NCBI GenBank assembly: GCA_949318235.1
Contig: OX439129.1
Location: 20,725,066-20,789,065 of the forward strand
DNA from: Ecdyonurus torrentis
Lineage: Eukaryota; Arthropoda; Insecta; Ephemeroptera; Heptageniidae
Length of the DNA stretch: 64,000 nt
Direction: 5' to 3'
Below are positions 33,127-46,127 of this stretch, one piece after another. The translations under genes were made by a program, and so were the position numbers. The notes beneath the pieces are model-generated. The model saw only the letters and a program-made list of their open reading frames with translations. It was not told the DNA's origin and made no database searches. How positions within the stretch are numbered: the stretch's first letter is position 1; each line of letters opens with the position of its first letter.

Positions 33127-34431
33127 GGCTTAAGTTGATTTCCACATTCCAATATTTTTGCAAACCAAATTTCGATTAATTTATTTAAAAGGACTAAATT
33201 ATTTATGCAAATTATTGTTACGCCAAAATTGGAACACGTGAAAACGCACCTATTTAGACTTTTTTCTTCGATTTAAAATAAATGAAAAATAGTAATAGTA
33301 AATTACAGTATATCTAGAATTATTATATATAGTTGGAAAGTATCATTAATAATCTTAAGTATAAATAATATATAGTAAAATTTATATTATACAGTTGTAA
33401 CCATATGGTATTATACTATAAAATGTATTAAAAAACAAAAAGTCTTTCAAGTTTCATGTAGATCGAGGAGAGAGGAGAAGTTTCAATTGTGACTCATTTT
33501 TCTTTCTTAATTGTGCATCAGTTGCTTTTGTTGCAAAATGATCAGATCATTTTAATAATCATAATAGCATCAATGCGGATCGAACAAAAATTATTTTATA
33601 TATTTTACTATAGGTTCAAATTTGCTTCTTAAAATGCGAGGTTACTAGTTTCGTTCAAAGATGGCGTAGTTTTCATTTTTTTTTTAAAAATTACTAAAAA
33701 TTACTTTATTTGCAAAATAAAACGTTTTCATCTTATAGTAACGTTTTAATAATATAATAAAAACTATACTATATTTATCATAATTATATATTTGCTCCTT
33801 TATCTCAGGATTTTATTGAATTTTTGTTTTTAAAATCACCTGTACACATATCCATTGAGACTTTCAAATTGACACGTACCGACCCCCACCCCCTCACTCT
33901 TCGGTTACTTAGTAGGAAACTACTGACCAACGGGCAGATGATGAGACGTATCATGATCTTCCATGAATTACAATATACGTCATCTGAGGGATTCGTCCCA
34001 AAGCTATCGTAAACTGATGCCCTATAGGTAACCCTCTCTTGTTAAAATAAATATAGAGTATAGACCATTAATGATCATATCATAAGCACGTTCTGTGCAT
34101 ATTATGTAAATGTTCTATGTTCTCAACACATACAACAACAAAGCTGTTCATTATGCCAATTGCCAAGCATTGTGTCACTTGAAAAACACATTTTGTATTT
34201 AGATGAATTGTAGATAAAATTTTATGAACTCAACTTAGCGAAACATTAAAAGATGCCATTTGAAAGTTAATAGTAACAGCTAGCTACGATAAAATTTTTA
34301 GCATCTGTGGTTATCAGTTATAAGAAAAATTAATTATCGACATTAACATGGGCTTGTAAGGGACCAAAACTTCAAAAAATCATAATTTTAAATCTAGCAT
34401 GGCGACCTTCCATTTCTTTCTCTCTCTCTCT
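30834..34431. other. AT-rich gene desert, right segment
   Basis: AT microsatellites at about 32876-32907 and 33078-33124, and a GC-richer island at about 31800-32060 with a CACGTG near 31869. CACGTG also occurs near 31013, 32424, 32800 and 33236. A CCAAT-like block lies near 32240. No coding exon was found. Confidence 0.45.
31960..32065 (-). mobile_element. SINE fragment with intact B box
   Basis: Minus-strand GAGTTCGATTCCCGC (plus 32036-32050) is a near-consensus polymerase III B box followed by a GC-rich body. No A box is found at the expected distance upstream, so this is a truncated copy rather than a tRNA gene. Confidence 0.4.
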
Positions 34432-34455
34432 CCCCCCCCCCCCCCCCCCCCCCCC
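34432..34455. repeat. C24 homopolymer
   Basis: Twenty-four consecutive C after a CT run, immediately before the Tc1-like MITE. Confidence 0.95.
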
Positions 34456-34468
34456 ATATTTAAAGGTA

Positions 34469-34588
34469 CAGCTCTGGCCAAAAGTTCCCAAACGATTTGC
34501 ATAGGCAACCCGCAAGCACACAATGTTATATTTATGAGAAAACGCAGCGGCCGCCGCTGCCCCGTTCGGAAACTTTTGGCCAGAGCTG
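34469..34588. mobile_element. Tc1/mariner-type MITE
   Basis: 120 bp bounded by TA on both sides (34467-34468, 34589-34590). Inverted ends are CAGCTCTGGCCAAAAGTTC and its counterpart AACTTTTGGCCAGAGCTG. A TA target duplication with CAG...TGGCCAAAA ends is characteristic of Tc1/mariner elements. The core contains GCGGCCGCCGC. No transposase is encoded. Confidence 0.8.
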
Positions 34589-35500
34589 TACCTTATCCTA
34601 ATGTATCACTGTTCAAAATATTTCTTTCTTTAAAAATTTTTCTGTCAAATCCCGCAGGAGCTGATTAAAGCTTAATGCTCTTGAAAAAAAAAAAAAATGA
34701 AATTACTATAGCAGCCCTTGTTCCTTTAACTTAAACACTGGCCAACCTGATCAACTGTTAAACTCAGGTTAAGCCCTACTTTTTACAATGTATACACAAT
34801 AATTTATTTAATTTTAGCCTAGTTTTAAAAATTATTTTTCCTCACAAAGCTTAATTTTTACTATCTTCTATTTCTCTAATCTGTTGTTACTTTTATTAGA
34901 TACTGTTCAATGGAACATAAATCAGAGTAAAAAAATTGTCTAATTACTCTACAAAATTTACAACTTGAAGTAATTTATATTTATTAAGAGTCCTACAAAT
35001 AAAATAATTTTCGAAATATATACTATTATAAAAAAACTGCCCTTGGCATTTTTTTTTTTTTTTTTTTTTTTTTAATATTTAATAATGTTGTTGATAAATG
35101 ATAAAAAAAAAGTAAAAATATATATATTTTTTGTTTTACTCAAAAAGTTTATACTTTCTTCATTTACATACATACAGTTGGTACATTAATAGTCAAGCAC
35201 TCAAACATTGAAGAAAAAAAAAAATACTATTATAATAGATAAGCTAGTTTCTTTCTTACTGCATCATTCATACAATAACAGTCATACGAATTTATGTGAA
35301 AACACAATAGATATTGATGGTGGTCGTAAACCTGACACACCCTGCTCCTTAAAATGTATATTATCATTTAATAAACATCGATTGACCACTTACATTTTGT
35401 ATGTGTGTTCTGGAACACAATGAGCAGGATTTACGAACATTAATATTAATGCATGATCTAGTAATAATTTTGAAAACAGACGACAAAAAATTACAAAATA

Positions 35501-35506
35501 TTTAAT
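35501..35506 (-). terminator. Candidate SNRPB poly(A) signal
   Basis: ATTAAA on the minus strand about 125 bases beyond the SNRPB stop codon. No AATAAA lies nearer. A second ATTAAA occurs further downstream. Confidence 0.35.
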
Positions 35507-35631
35507 GGTTGCCGAAGTTAACTTTTGGATTACAGTTAACTTGTACTGTAGTTAGAAGTTGCACACATTTTCCACATAACCCCACAATATGTTTCTTGAC
35601 AGCAGCAAGCTGGACAAAGTTACTGCTAAGC

Positions 35632-38600
35632 TTAGTACGGACGAGGAGGACCTGGGAACAAAATATAACAATGTAATGAAAAAATCAGCAAACAAGTTTA
35701 GTAGTTAATATTTAATCCTTTTCCTATTATATTATTAACACAATATAATTATGAAACTATTATTGATAATTTGTTTCGCATAACGGAGATAAGAGTTTGT
35801 AAGTTAGTGTCTATTTTACATGGACATTTTTTTAAAAAGCAAGCATTCCTGTAACTCTATGTTTTTACAATGTTGGCCAGAACTCCTTTTGGCATGTATT
35901 TACTGGGTTTTTTTAAGTAACATGAAATATACTTTTCAACAACAAAACCTTGCCTGTTTTGTTTGATAAAGTATTTTTATTAATTGAAGTATGAAATTTG
36001 ATAGAAAACAGCAAGATATAAATAGATACGCTGGAGGTTAGGCCATGCTGATGAAATGAGTTCCAGGTAACAGCTATCCAAGGCTAGAAATGTTATGAAA
36101 ATGATTGGTTGTGAGCTGTGTTCTGATTCTCTACATCAAATGCAAGTATGCTATGCTCACGATGCCCACTACGCTCACCCTTTAATTATGTAATAGTGCC
36201 ATACATACTCTTGTTATACATGTCCAATGAATTAGGTTCTGTAAGAGTTTCATTTTGGTTTAGGTTAGAAATCATTTTTCCTCTTTGTCAGCAAAAATGC
36301 TTACCTCCCTTTCTGATTCTTATTATTACTTTGCCAACACAAAAAATATGAAAATCACCTCGTTAGTTATTGCTATTTTTTCAAGGAATTGCACATATGG
36401 CAAAGTTATTAATATTATATAGGCCTATGGCCGCAAGTTAACAGTAATCATATTGATCTTGTTGCGAAAAAAGCCCTATCTCGTATTTTGTCAGTGGAAG
36501 CAAACGGCCTTCTCGAGCGCTATCTCCATAACGTTCGGGAACAAGATAGGCCTTTTGCTTCCACTGACAAAAAACGCGATAGGCCTTTTGCTTCCACTGA
36601 CAAAATACGAGATAGGCCTTTCTTTGGCAACAAGATCGATATTATACTTTAAATTTGTTATATTAATTAAATGTTTTTAAACACATTTGAATCTTTAGTG
36701 CAATTATGTATGTACTAACCTGGAGGAGGGGGCCCTCTCATGCCAGGGGGTGGCATTCCACGTCCCATCATGCCTGGGGGCATACCTGAAACATTAATCA
36801 AATATATTAAACATTAACTACATTGCCTTGCAATTTAGAGCAGAAATAAAAATAATAACAAATAGGAGAGAGCAGCAGTTTTCTTCCAGCCTTCTAGGCT
36901 GGAGGTAGGCTTTTCTCTCCTCACCATGCTGACATGTCTCAGTAAAGACGAAACAGCTGTCTATATAGTATGCGCCACCTACGGTTGTTTGATGTTCTGT
37001 AAACATTTATTTTGTATAATTTATTTAACCAAAAACTGTAATTTGAAATGTTGTTGGCAAAAATGCAAAACAAAAATTTCCTGGTTATAGCTATGCTAAA
37101 AATGACAGAGTGATATGTGCAATGCTCATGCTGACCAATCAAATGCAAGCAAAAATTCCCGTTTTTATGCAGCTTGCTTTCTACAGAGTGACTAGTAAAT
37201 TTGCATAAAATCCTTTCAGCCTGGGTTAGAAATTTTTCTCTGCCACAGCATCCCTGTCAGTGTAAGCTCATTACTATCTCCCATTCCCCAATTTTTCCTA
37301 ATCTGTTATTTTTTTTTATCTATTATTAATAATAAAATAATCTTAAAAAGGACAATATTCTTAGCTATTTATAGACCGCTTGCACTCATATTTAAGAACC
37401 GCCATTTTGTTGGTCAGGAATACATAGGCCAGCATAGGAAAAACATCATTTTTATTTTTTTAATAGCAAAAGAAGCTTCAAACCTCAATCAAAGCCTTAT
37501 TTCTAGCTCCTAATAAGCTCGAAGGATATGAGAAAAATTTGTTGAGTTGAAATAAACAATTTTTTATGTGAAAAATTAGGAAAAACGAAGTTTCCCCTAT
37601 GCTGGACAATGCATTAGTCACCACAAACATGGCGACAAAGCGCAAGGATGTGCAAGGGGTCTATAGTAGGGAAAAGAGATTATTTTAAACCCCTTCTCCA
37701 CTTTTTCCATTACACATAACAATTTATAAGGGGTTTCAATTACCAATTATTTACACATGAAGGACTTCTTTGTCTCAATAAATTATTAAAATTAGGCCTA
37801 TTATTTGCCATATTGTGTTTTTGAGCTACATCTTTACAAAAATACTACATACAAGATAATGTGACACCAAGTTGCTCCAATGTTATGCTTGTCCCAGCTG
37901 TGAGTGGTCAATTTTGATTATGTGACTTTCAAATTGCACACTGATTTGCTTAACTGCTTATTTTGAATTTTGTGCCTTCTCAATTTTGCTGAGCATATTT
38001 ATATCTTGCAATATAGAATCTGGCCTTTACCTTAATTCAAATAAAGTATTTAACAATGATAAAAAAAATATGTCAGCTTACCCATCATGCCTGGTGGTGG
38101 TCCCATCATACCAGGGGGTGGTCCTCCAACTCCAGGAGGCATTCGTGGTGGCTGCTGAGGGGGTCCTCTTGGTGGGCCTCCCATTGGTGGCACTCCTCGG
38201 CCTCCACCTGGTGCCATTACTTGAGGAGAGGGCCCTCCTACACCACGCACTGGCCCTTGCAGACCTGCCAACACATAAAGTTGTCAAACTAACATAGTGA
38301 TACAAATCTTTTGTTTTTCTACAACTGGATATTATCTCAAAGTACAAAATATTTCTGCTGTTTAGCTACTAAAGGCAATGTTTAAGGCTAATTTATACAA
38401 AGAAATAAAACTGTTGACATGGAAATGTATACTGCATAAATATATTTCAATTGAAAATTTTCATGTCAATAAAGATTTATATCATACCGGTACTATTGAC
38501 TTATTTTTATTTTAAAAATTATTTAATGTCTCAGCCTAGAAGATTTAAACTTAACTTTTTAACTTCGAGTTGTTGTTTTCTCTTTATTTGTTTTATTTGT

Positions 38601-40236
38601 AAATGTATATGTTATTGACAATCATTTCTACATTGTCATTTATGGCAATAACCTAAACTAATGCATTTTATTGTGTTATGTATGTTGGATGAAAGAAATG
38701 AATAAAGAATTTTGAATTTTGAATTTTGAATTTTTGAGTTAACTCTCAGGCTTGTGAAATCTCAAATAAGTTATAAAGAATGGACTTTAATAAGCAGTAA
38801 CAAGTTTGTTTCAAACTAAAACTAAAAAAAAAAAAAAAAAAAAAGTTTCAAATATTCTAACATTTAAGGATAAATTTGCTCTTAGAATATTTTACATTGT
38901 CTGACAAATTGTCTTATTTGTACACTTTAACCGTTGAATGCATTTTTGTTAACTAATTTGAGATACAATTTAAAAAACTGACAATGAGACATTGATGAAG
39001 GTGTAACCATGTTACCTGCAGGTACACTGGCTGCTCCCACAGGAACACCCCGCCCAGCTGCTCTTCCCATGCCAGGACCAGGAGCTGCTCCAGGAATAGG
39101 AACACGGGGAAGTCCCTCTTCTGGAGGAGGGGGACCCTCAACTGTCAGAGATACGATGTTCTCTCCTCTTAGTAAAACAAAGCCAAGCACTCGTTTCTCT
39201 TCTTTCTCCTGTGCTTTGGCTAACTTGGATTTAACTCTTCTGAACTCTTCACAATCTCCCAGTATTAGGTTCATGTGTTTATCAAATGCTGAAAATACAC
39301 ATCAATATATTAGTAAATATATGGTGAATGGTATAATATAAAACAAGTATATTAAGACAATTATGTGTACCAAAGTGTCACCAAAAACTTTCAATATGTA
39401 CATACATATCATTACAAAATGCTTATGAGAAAATAGTAGAAGATATATTCGGCAACATTGAACATAACACACACAGTTATGTAGCAAATGATAACAGGTA
39501 TGAGGGAACAGAGTGCTCCAGTAAAGGAGGCATGAAAGTTTTTGGTGACACTTCAGTATGCATTATGAAGTTCAGCTTTTGGCTTTATGGGTTACAAAAA
39601 CAAAACCAGAACAGATTAAAAGCTTTTCCCAAATCCTGTATCATGTACTATTAGTACCAGATGTATGTACACATATGTATGTATAACATAACATTTAATG
39701 CCGTGTTCACTATTGAGCTTTTTCTAATTTAAGTGAGCTCAATAAAAATGAAAGTTATTTTGATTAAGTAATTAACTCCAATTACAAAAAGGTCAATGTG
39801 AACAAAGCATATCTTCTATTGTACATACATAAAAAATAATAATAATAAAAATAAATGAAATCGAAGAAATGAGCATAAACACTGACTTGACTACGCAGTT
39901 TATAGTTTGTTTACAGGGGCAGACATCCTACCTTTGAATGTTCCAATAAATGTTCTAGAGTCCTGCAGGATGACCCGCACCCTGTAGTTGATGTGTTGCA
40001 ACATCTTGTTATTTTTGCCGATCGTCTGTAATTAACAAATACCATAATTAATTCTAAATATTAAATGTATACTGCTATGGTGAGTAGAAAACGTATTCCT
40101 GACGTTCGAGCTAACCAGTAAAGCCGGCATTGATTTAAGTGCTTTTAGCATTAAGTTTGCAAGGAATATTATTATGATATAGTGAATTATGAAACGATGA
40201 ATTTAATTTTAAGTATAAAAATGAATTAATTACCAT
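35632..40236 (-). CDS. SNRPB: Small nuclear ribonucleoprotein Sm B
   Basis: Core spliceosomal SmB, one of seven Sm proteins that ring the Sm site of U1, U2, U4 and U5 snRNAs; assembled in the cytoplasm, working in the nucleus. Coding exons (minus strand): 40236-40234, 40025-39932, 39288-39016, 38264-38082, 36785-36720 and 35651-35632, all GT-AG with matching phase; 212 residues, slightly shorter than the vertebrate protein. The Sm fold spans about residues 5-88, with Sm1 words such as [20 protein letters not shown] and Sm2 words such as [20 protein letters not shown]. The rest is a glycine/proline tail with GRG and [14 protein letters not shown] repeats ending GPPRPY, the region known in the family to be arginine-methylated and to bind WW/GYF proteins. 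Exon 1 supplies only the start codon, the intron beginning directly after ATG. The wording of the [20 protein letters not shown] stretch is arthropod-like. Head-to-head with NOC2L. Confidence 0.95.
36450..36643. mobile_element. MITE in SNRPB intron 5
   Basis: Inverted ends ATATTGATCTTGTTGC and GCAACAAGATCGATAT. Long inverted arms carry CTATCTCGTATTTTGTCAGT and its reverse. An internal tandem duplication of the GATAGGCCTTTTGCTTCCAC segment lies in the right half. Non-coding. Confidence 0.7.
37370..37665. mobile_element. MITE in SNRPB intron 4
   Basis: Inverted ends TATAGACCGCTTGCACTC and GTGCAAGGGGTCTATA. The arms also share GCCATTTTGTTGGTC/ACAAACATGGCGAC and GGCCAGCATAGGAAAAAC/CCCCTATGCTGGAC. 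The TATAG termini and CATGGCG words suggest it is related to family A at 4-6 kb. Confidence 0.65.
38560..38736 (+). mobile_element. LINE-type 3' end in SNRPB intron 3
   Basis: The block ends ATGAATAAAGAA followed by repeated TTTTGAA units, the usual look of a truncated LINE 3' end with a short tandem tail. It lies antisense to SNRPB. Confidence 0.5.
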
Positions 40237-40511
40237 GATGACGGCCGATGATTACGGATTTAACAAATTAAGTTTGATACCGGTCTTCCCTCTATTTGAT
40301 GTAAACAATGATTGCTCTGGGTGCTTTAGAAACTTGAGGTGAAATTTCACTAATATTGCGCACAAACGTTTATGTTGTGATGCGCGTAAAATATGTGCTC
40401 TGAATAAATATTCAATCATATTGCGCAAATCGCCATCTTTATTGTTTACGCCTACGAAAAACTGAATCCCACGTGTTCATTGCTAAAGTAAATTTTATAA
40501 ATAATTTAAAA
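40237..40511. promoter_or_regulatory. Bidirectional promoter, SNRPB and NOC2L
   Basis: Only 275 bp separate the two divergent start codons, so both 5'-UTRs and the shared promoter must lie here. Visible words are CGCCATCTT (40431-40439, inverse of the AAGATGGCG YY1/Pho-type site) and CACGTG near 40471. There is no clear TATA box at a useful position for either gene, as is usual for housekeeping pairs. Confidence 0.75.
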
Positions 40512-43500
40512 ATGAAAAGAAAAATTACCAAGCAGCCCGAAAAAGAAGTTTCAGAAGATGAGGGAGATATTTCAGGAGGTGATGGTAAGTAATTTACATC
40601 AATAGAGTATAAAATAACTAAAAATTCAGAATATAAAATGCTAGGATGTTGGACGTGCAATTATGTATGTACATATGTATGTATAACAACTTGAATTGAT
40701 TCCAAAGTTTGTATCATATATGTTGGTATGTATTTACGTTAATGTTGGCTGAATGTTGGAACTTTTTTTAACGATAGATTTATGATATACATACATACAT
40801 ACATATTTGTTGTAAATATGTAGCACATTGAACATGCATATGAAAGTACACATAACTAAAAACTAAACGTTCGCACCCCACCATACATAGCAAGCGTATT
40901 TATGTTTTATTATATATGTATGTACATATACATATGTATGTATGATGCATACATATAAATGATCATGTAACATAATTATGTATGAATGACATGTATACAG
41001 TACATACGTACCAGATACATACACACTGTATTACACAATAGAAAGAAGTGTATGCGTATGATAATATGATATGATATAATATACTGTATATCATTTATCG
41101 ATATGATCATATATTATGTACATGGGTGTTATTATTTTGTCACATGCAGATTCCCTGGATGAGATGGTATCTGAGGATGATATGGAGTCAGAAGATTTAG
41201 GTAGTGACATAGAAGACATAGATGATGAAGCATCTTTAGATGTAAGTAACTGTCTGTACCATACTATACTAAAATAAATAATAAGCATTTTCAGTGATCT
41301 GTTTTAATGTAACAAAATTTTTTGCTTTTGACAGAGTGATGGCGAAGATGTTTCTCAAGAAAGTAAGCAACACAAAGCAGCATTGAAGAAGTTGAGGGAA
41401 GCTGACCCAAGTTTTTACAAGTTTCTTGAGGAAAATGACAAAGATCTTTTGGATTTTAATGCTTCGGACTCTGATGATGATTCAGATGCCTCGGATGCTA
41501 GTGGCAAAGTTCACAAACCACCTGTGCAACTAGAGGTAAAAGACCTTTACATTATTTATATTGTAACATTACAAGGCTAATTAGATCCATATTTTAGTGC
41601 TCAATTTTATTTTTTATTTTCAAATGACTCATAAACTTGCAAGTGCCTGAATTTATTTTATTTTTAGGGTGACAGTGAAGAGAGCGACTTTGAGGATGAA
41701 GGATCAGATGCAGAAGGTGCCGATGGTCATGCTCAAATACCAGTGACCATGAAAATGGTGGAAACTTGGACAAAGCAGTTGCAAGATGATAAGTAAGATG
41801 GATTTCCTGATAGTTTTTGCAAAGTGAACATATTATGTGATATGAAGATCAGTTCAATAAAATTTTATCTGTTTGCTCATAACTATTTCAACCTTAACTT
41901 TAAAATTATAATTATTTTTTCAAATATATTTGGAAATGAAACAAACCAGTTACATTTTTATATAATTGTTTCAGTTCTGTAAATACAATAGCTGAGGTAG
42001 CCAGAGCTTTCCATGCCTGTATTCAACGAATCACTGGTTCAGAAGAAGAAAAAGACCAACCTTGTAAATACAAGGTATCTGGAAGTGCAGGTAACTTAAA
42101 AGTCACTCTAAATTAGTTTTTTTTCGTACTAAGTTTGTATAAACTTTAAATTTTATTAGTATATATAGTTCAACATTAATTTGGTATGCTCTCTTGCAGT
42201 TTTCAATGCCGTGGTGCAGTTGTGTGTGCTAGAAATACAGCCAGCCATATGTAGGTTTCTCAAGCTTCCATCATCATTATCCCATGCACAGCCTAGCAAG
42301 AGTAAGAGGTGGAACAAAATCAGATCTTACGTCAAATCTTACTGTACCAGTCTTGTCAAGGTTAGTAACATTTTACTTCACTATTGGTGTTTGTAAGTAG
42401 AGTGGAATGTTATTATTATCAATACAAAGGGATTGGCTTTTGTGTTACACCGTGTAATATGAGCAGTAAATAGATATTGGAAAGGAATTCGACTCGACTG
42501 GAACTCTAACCCGGATCTTTCATTTCCTAGACCACTGAGGTAACCATTACGCTACCGAGACTCCTTCCTCTCCAACATCATTCACTGCTCATATATCAAA
42601 GAAGTCAAATAGCTTTCTTGTACTGTATCTGAGAAAATGTGTCATGTGACCTTGAACCATAGCTCTTCATTTGACTTCATTGATATATCGTCAGCTTCCG
42701 CTGCTTGCCATGCTTGCACCATCTTTAGAGCAACAGATTAAAATGCTGGGTAGTCAAATTTCTTAAGATGTTCCAAATGTTGCCCAATACTGTAATAAAC
42801 GTATTAGGAAAAAACCATCGCGGTTAGTATTAATAAGTTTAAAAAAATATTTAGAAAATAGTTGGTAGAGATTAGAGCACGTTGAATTGAAAATTAATAA
42901 AACGCGAAAATTCTCTAATTTAAATAGTAAATTGGGACTATAGGGATCAAATATTCTAGCTTGAGCTAGTTAAAAAGTAGACGTTAAATACTGTAATAAA
43001 TTGTACTTTTATAAATAGCCTATAGAGTTAAATAGACGCGCAGGAAAAAAAATTAATAATAAGAAAAAGAAAAAAAAGCACAGTTTATGATTGGAATGGT
43101 GCTGTTTCCCCTGTAGAATAGAACTTATTGTTTGTCAATGCAATATTGTATCATTTTTTATTTTTTTAAATTAATATTGTATTTATTATTGTTGTTTTTA
43201 TTTGTAACACTGAAACAATGCTTAGGGGATTTCCAATCCAAGAATAACATAACATAGAATTAATAAGTTGCTTAAAACTGTATTTTTTATAACTACTCAA
43301 TGCCTTTTGTAATGAATAAAACTAAAACAATATGTTGTATGGATTGTTTGTCACTCTAACAATGCAAAATTTTATGATTTCAGCTAGTATCCAGGGCGTC
43401 CTCAGACCATATTCAGGCTGTCACTCTAAAACACATGCACCAGATGGCTGTATTTGTAGCTGCATATCCTCCTCTAGCACGTATAGCGTTACGTAGACTC

Positions 43501-45678
43501 ACGACACTGTGGTCTGAAGGACATAGTCAGGATGTTCGTATTCTCTCCTTCTTGTGCATCACAAGACTGGCATGTGACAGACACAACCAACAGCTGGAAT
43601 TTGTAATCAAGGTAACCAATCATCTCATTTTATTATTATTAATTTTTAAAAATAAGATGCATGTAAATAACCCTAGCAAAACCTTGAGTGTTTCATTTTT
43701 TTATTGTAAAGAAGAGAAGTAGTTTGTATAACTGTACTTAAGATGTGTTAATATGCTTCCTTATTTTCAGCTTATGTATGTGACATATGTTAGAAACTGC
43801 AAGTTTGTTTCCCCCAATACGCTGGCTGGTATTAACTTCATGAGACGCTCGTTAGTTGAGTTATTTGCTATTGATGAAGCTGCTGCATACCAACATGTAT
43901 TTCTGTATGTCAGACAACTTGCAATTCACTTACGAAATGCTATCACCACACATAAAAAGGTAAGTTTCCCTTGAGCATAATTTCCGCTCAGAGCTGATGT
44001 TGTTTTATTGATGTTATCAGGAGACAATACAGACTGTATACAACTGGCAGTACATCAATTCTCTGCATCTGTGGTGTGAGTTGTTGGGAGGCTCCAGTGA
44101 GGTATCTCCTCTTAGATCCCTCATCTACCCTGTAGTGCAGGTAAATATACCACTTCAAACTTACAAACATTTTCCCCCCATTTTGCTAAATAATTGTAGT
44201 AATTAGGAGGGGGGGGGGGGGGGGGCAATACAGAAAAGTTCCACAGTTAAATGAAACCTATGCTTTATTTAGATTTAAAGCTCTTGAAGAAATAAAATAG
44301 GTTGGTAAATAACATGGGCTACGTAGAGGCAATTTTAAAATGTTTGTTTGACTTTCATTTTTCCTAATAAATTAAGAAAAATGTACATTTGCAGTTGGAT
44401 AAAATAATTAAACAGGAATGGTTAGAGGAAACCAGCAGTCTTACCATAGTGAAGGACGAAAATCTTGTCAGTGCAAACAAATTTTTATCTCTGTAATAGC
44501 TAGATTTTCATGTAACTATAGCACATTCTTCATAATGGTAAGACCCTTGCTGATTTCCTTAAACCCATTCTTTTGAATTATCATGGTATGCATGTATAGG
44601 TGGTACTAAAAACATAGCTTATGTTTGTAAATTATTAGGTGAGTTAATGAATATTGATGATTAGTTCTGTTAACATTTCTAATTATATTTGTAGACAAGA
44701 GTAAATAACACTCAATTAGTAGAACATATCTTTAAATGGGATGGACAGATGTGCTTCATTATTAATTGTCTGTAGATCAGTATGTGTTAGACACGACCAT
44801 GTTTGATAAGAGTTCTTATTTATCTTACTGAATTAAATTGTTGTACCTGCAGGTAGCTCTTGGTGTGATAAAGCTGATTCCAACAGCTCAGTATTATCCA
44901 CTGAGATTCCACGTTGCAAGAATGTTGACTACGTTAAGCAGGCGCTCCAGAGTGTTTGTCCCAGTGATGCCCATGTTACTTGACGTCCTTACCTGCTATG
45001 ACTTCAATACATCTCACAAGAAAGTTAGCATGAAGCCTCTTGATCTTGTATGTGTACTCAGAGCTTCAAAACTACAGCAGCAAGAGAATGGGTTCAAAGA
45101 TTCAGTGACGGAGCATCTCTATGGTACCATGTTAGAATATCTTAGTGCAGAGTCGCATTCTGTTGCCTTTCCTGACTTGGTCCTGCCTACAATAGTACAG
45201 GTTGGTTTTTATTTTGTACATCAGGGGCCTTAATGGTATATTTTATTTATAAACCTTGTCATGAAAAAAAAAAAAAAAAAAAAAAAAAATCAGCTGCTAT
45301 AAATATTATTATTAATATTTTCAGATGAAGCAGTTTTTGAAGAAATGCAAAGTTGGTTCCTATTGCAAGAAAATGCGATCTTTGCTGGACAAGATTGAGG
45401 AGAACAGCAAGTTTGTGGAGAAACAGAGAGCATCAGCAAACCTCAAGTTAGCTGACTCTAGGGCAGTAGCAACTTGGGAAATTGCACTCAAAACTAAAGG
45501 TACAGTAACTAACAAGCCAGTGTCATTGCATACCATGTACTGTGTGCTGTCAATGGAGGTTATTGGTTTAAAAAAGCCATATAAATATATAAATTTTCTA
45601 TGTCTTAAAACATGTAAAGAAGATATGTCTAGTGTTCCTCATTTAAATATCTCCAGAATCGGTGCATGAGTTTTATCA

Positions 45679-45754
<76 letters not shown>

Positions 45755-46075
45755 AGGGAGAGGGGGGAGGGAGGGAGGGAGGGAGGGAGGGAGGGAGGGA
45801 GGGAGGGAGGGAGGGAGGGAGGGAGGGAGGGAGGGAGGGAGGGAGGGAGGGAGGGAGGGAGGGAGGGAGGGAGGGAGGGAGGGAGGGAGAAAGTGTTTCT
45901 CACTATAAGCGTAGTGTTAAATTTGGCTTACCTGCTATACCGATAAAGCTCCATTGTTTCCTAGAAAGCAACTAAAACAAATGTATTCATTTAAAATGAA
46001 TAACAGTAATAGCCAAGTTGAGCATTATTATTGAAATTCTGAAATTTAAATTCAATTTCAAATTTTTAGCTAGTG

Positions 46076-46127
<52 letters not shown>

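Noticed and set aside
38050..38297. Plus-strand frames over SNRPB exon 4
   Set aside because: Antisense shadows of the proline/glycine-rich SmB tail, which is the supported reading.
42500..42564. Functional tRNA gene in NOC2L intron 6
   Set aside because: The B box has an extra base and a key C-to-A change, and I could not pair acceptor and anticodon stems. A SINE is the better reading.
45662..45946. Glu-Arg/Gly-Gly-Arg frame and its Leu-Pro-Ser shadow
   Set aside because: Translation of the GA and GGGA tract within a NOC2L intron.
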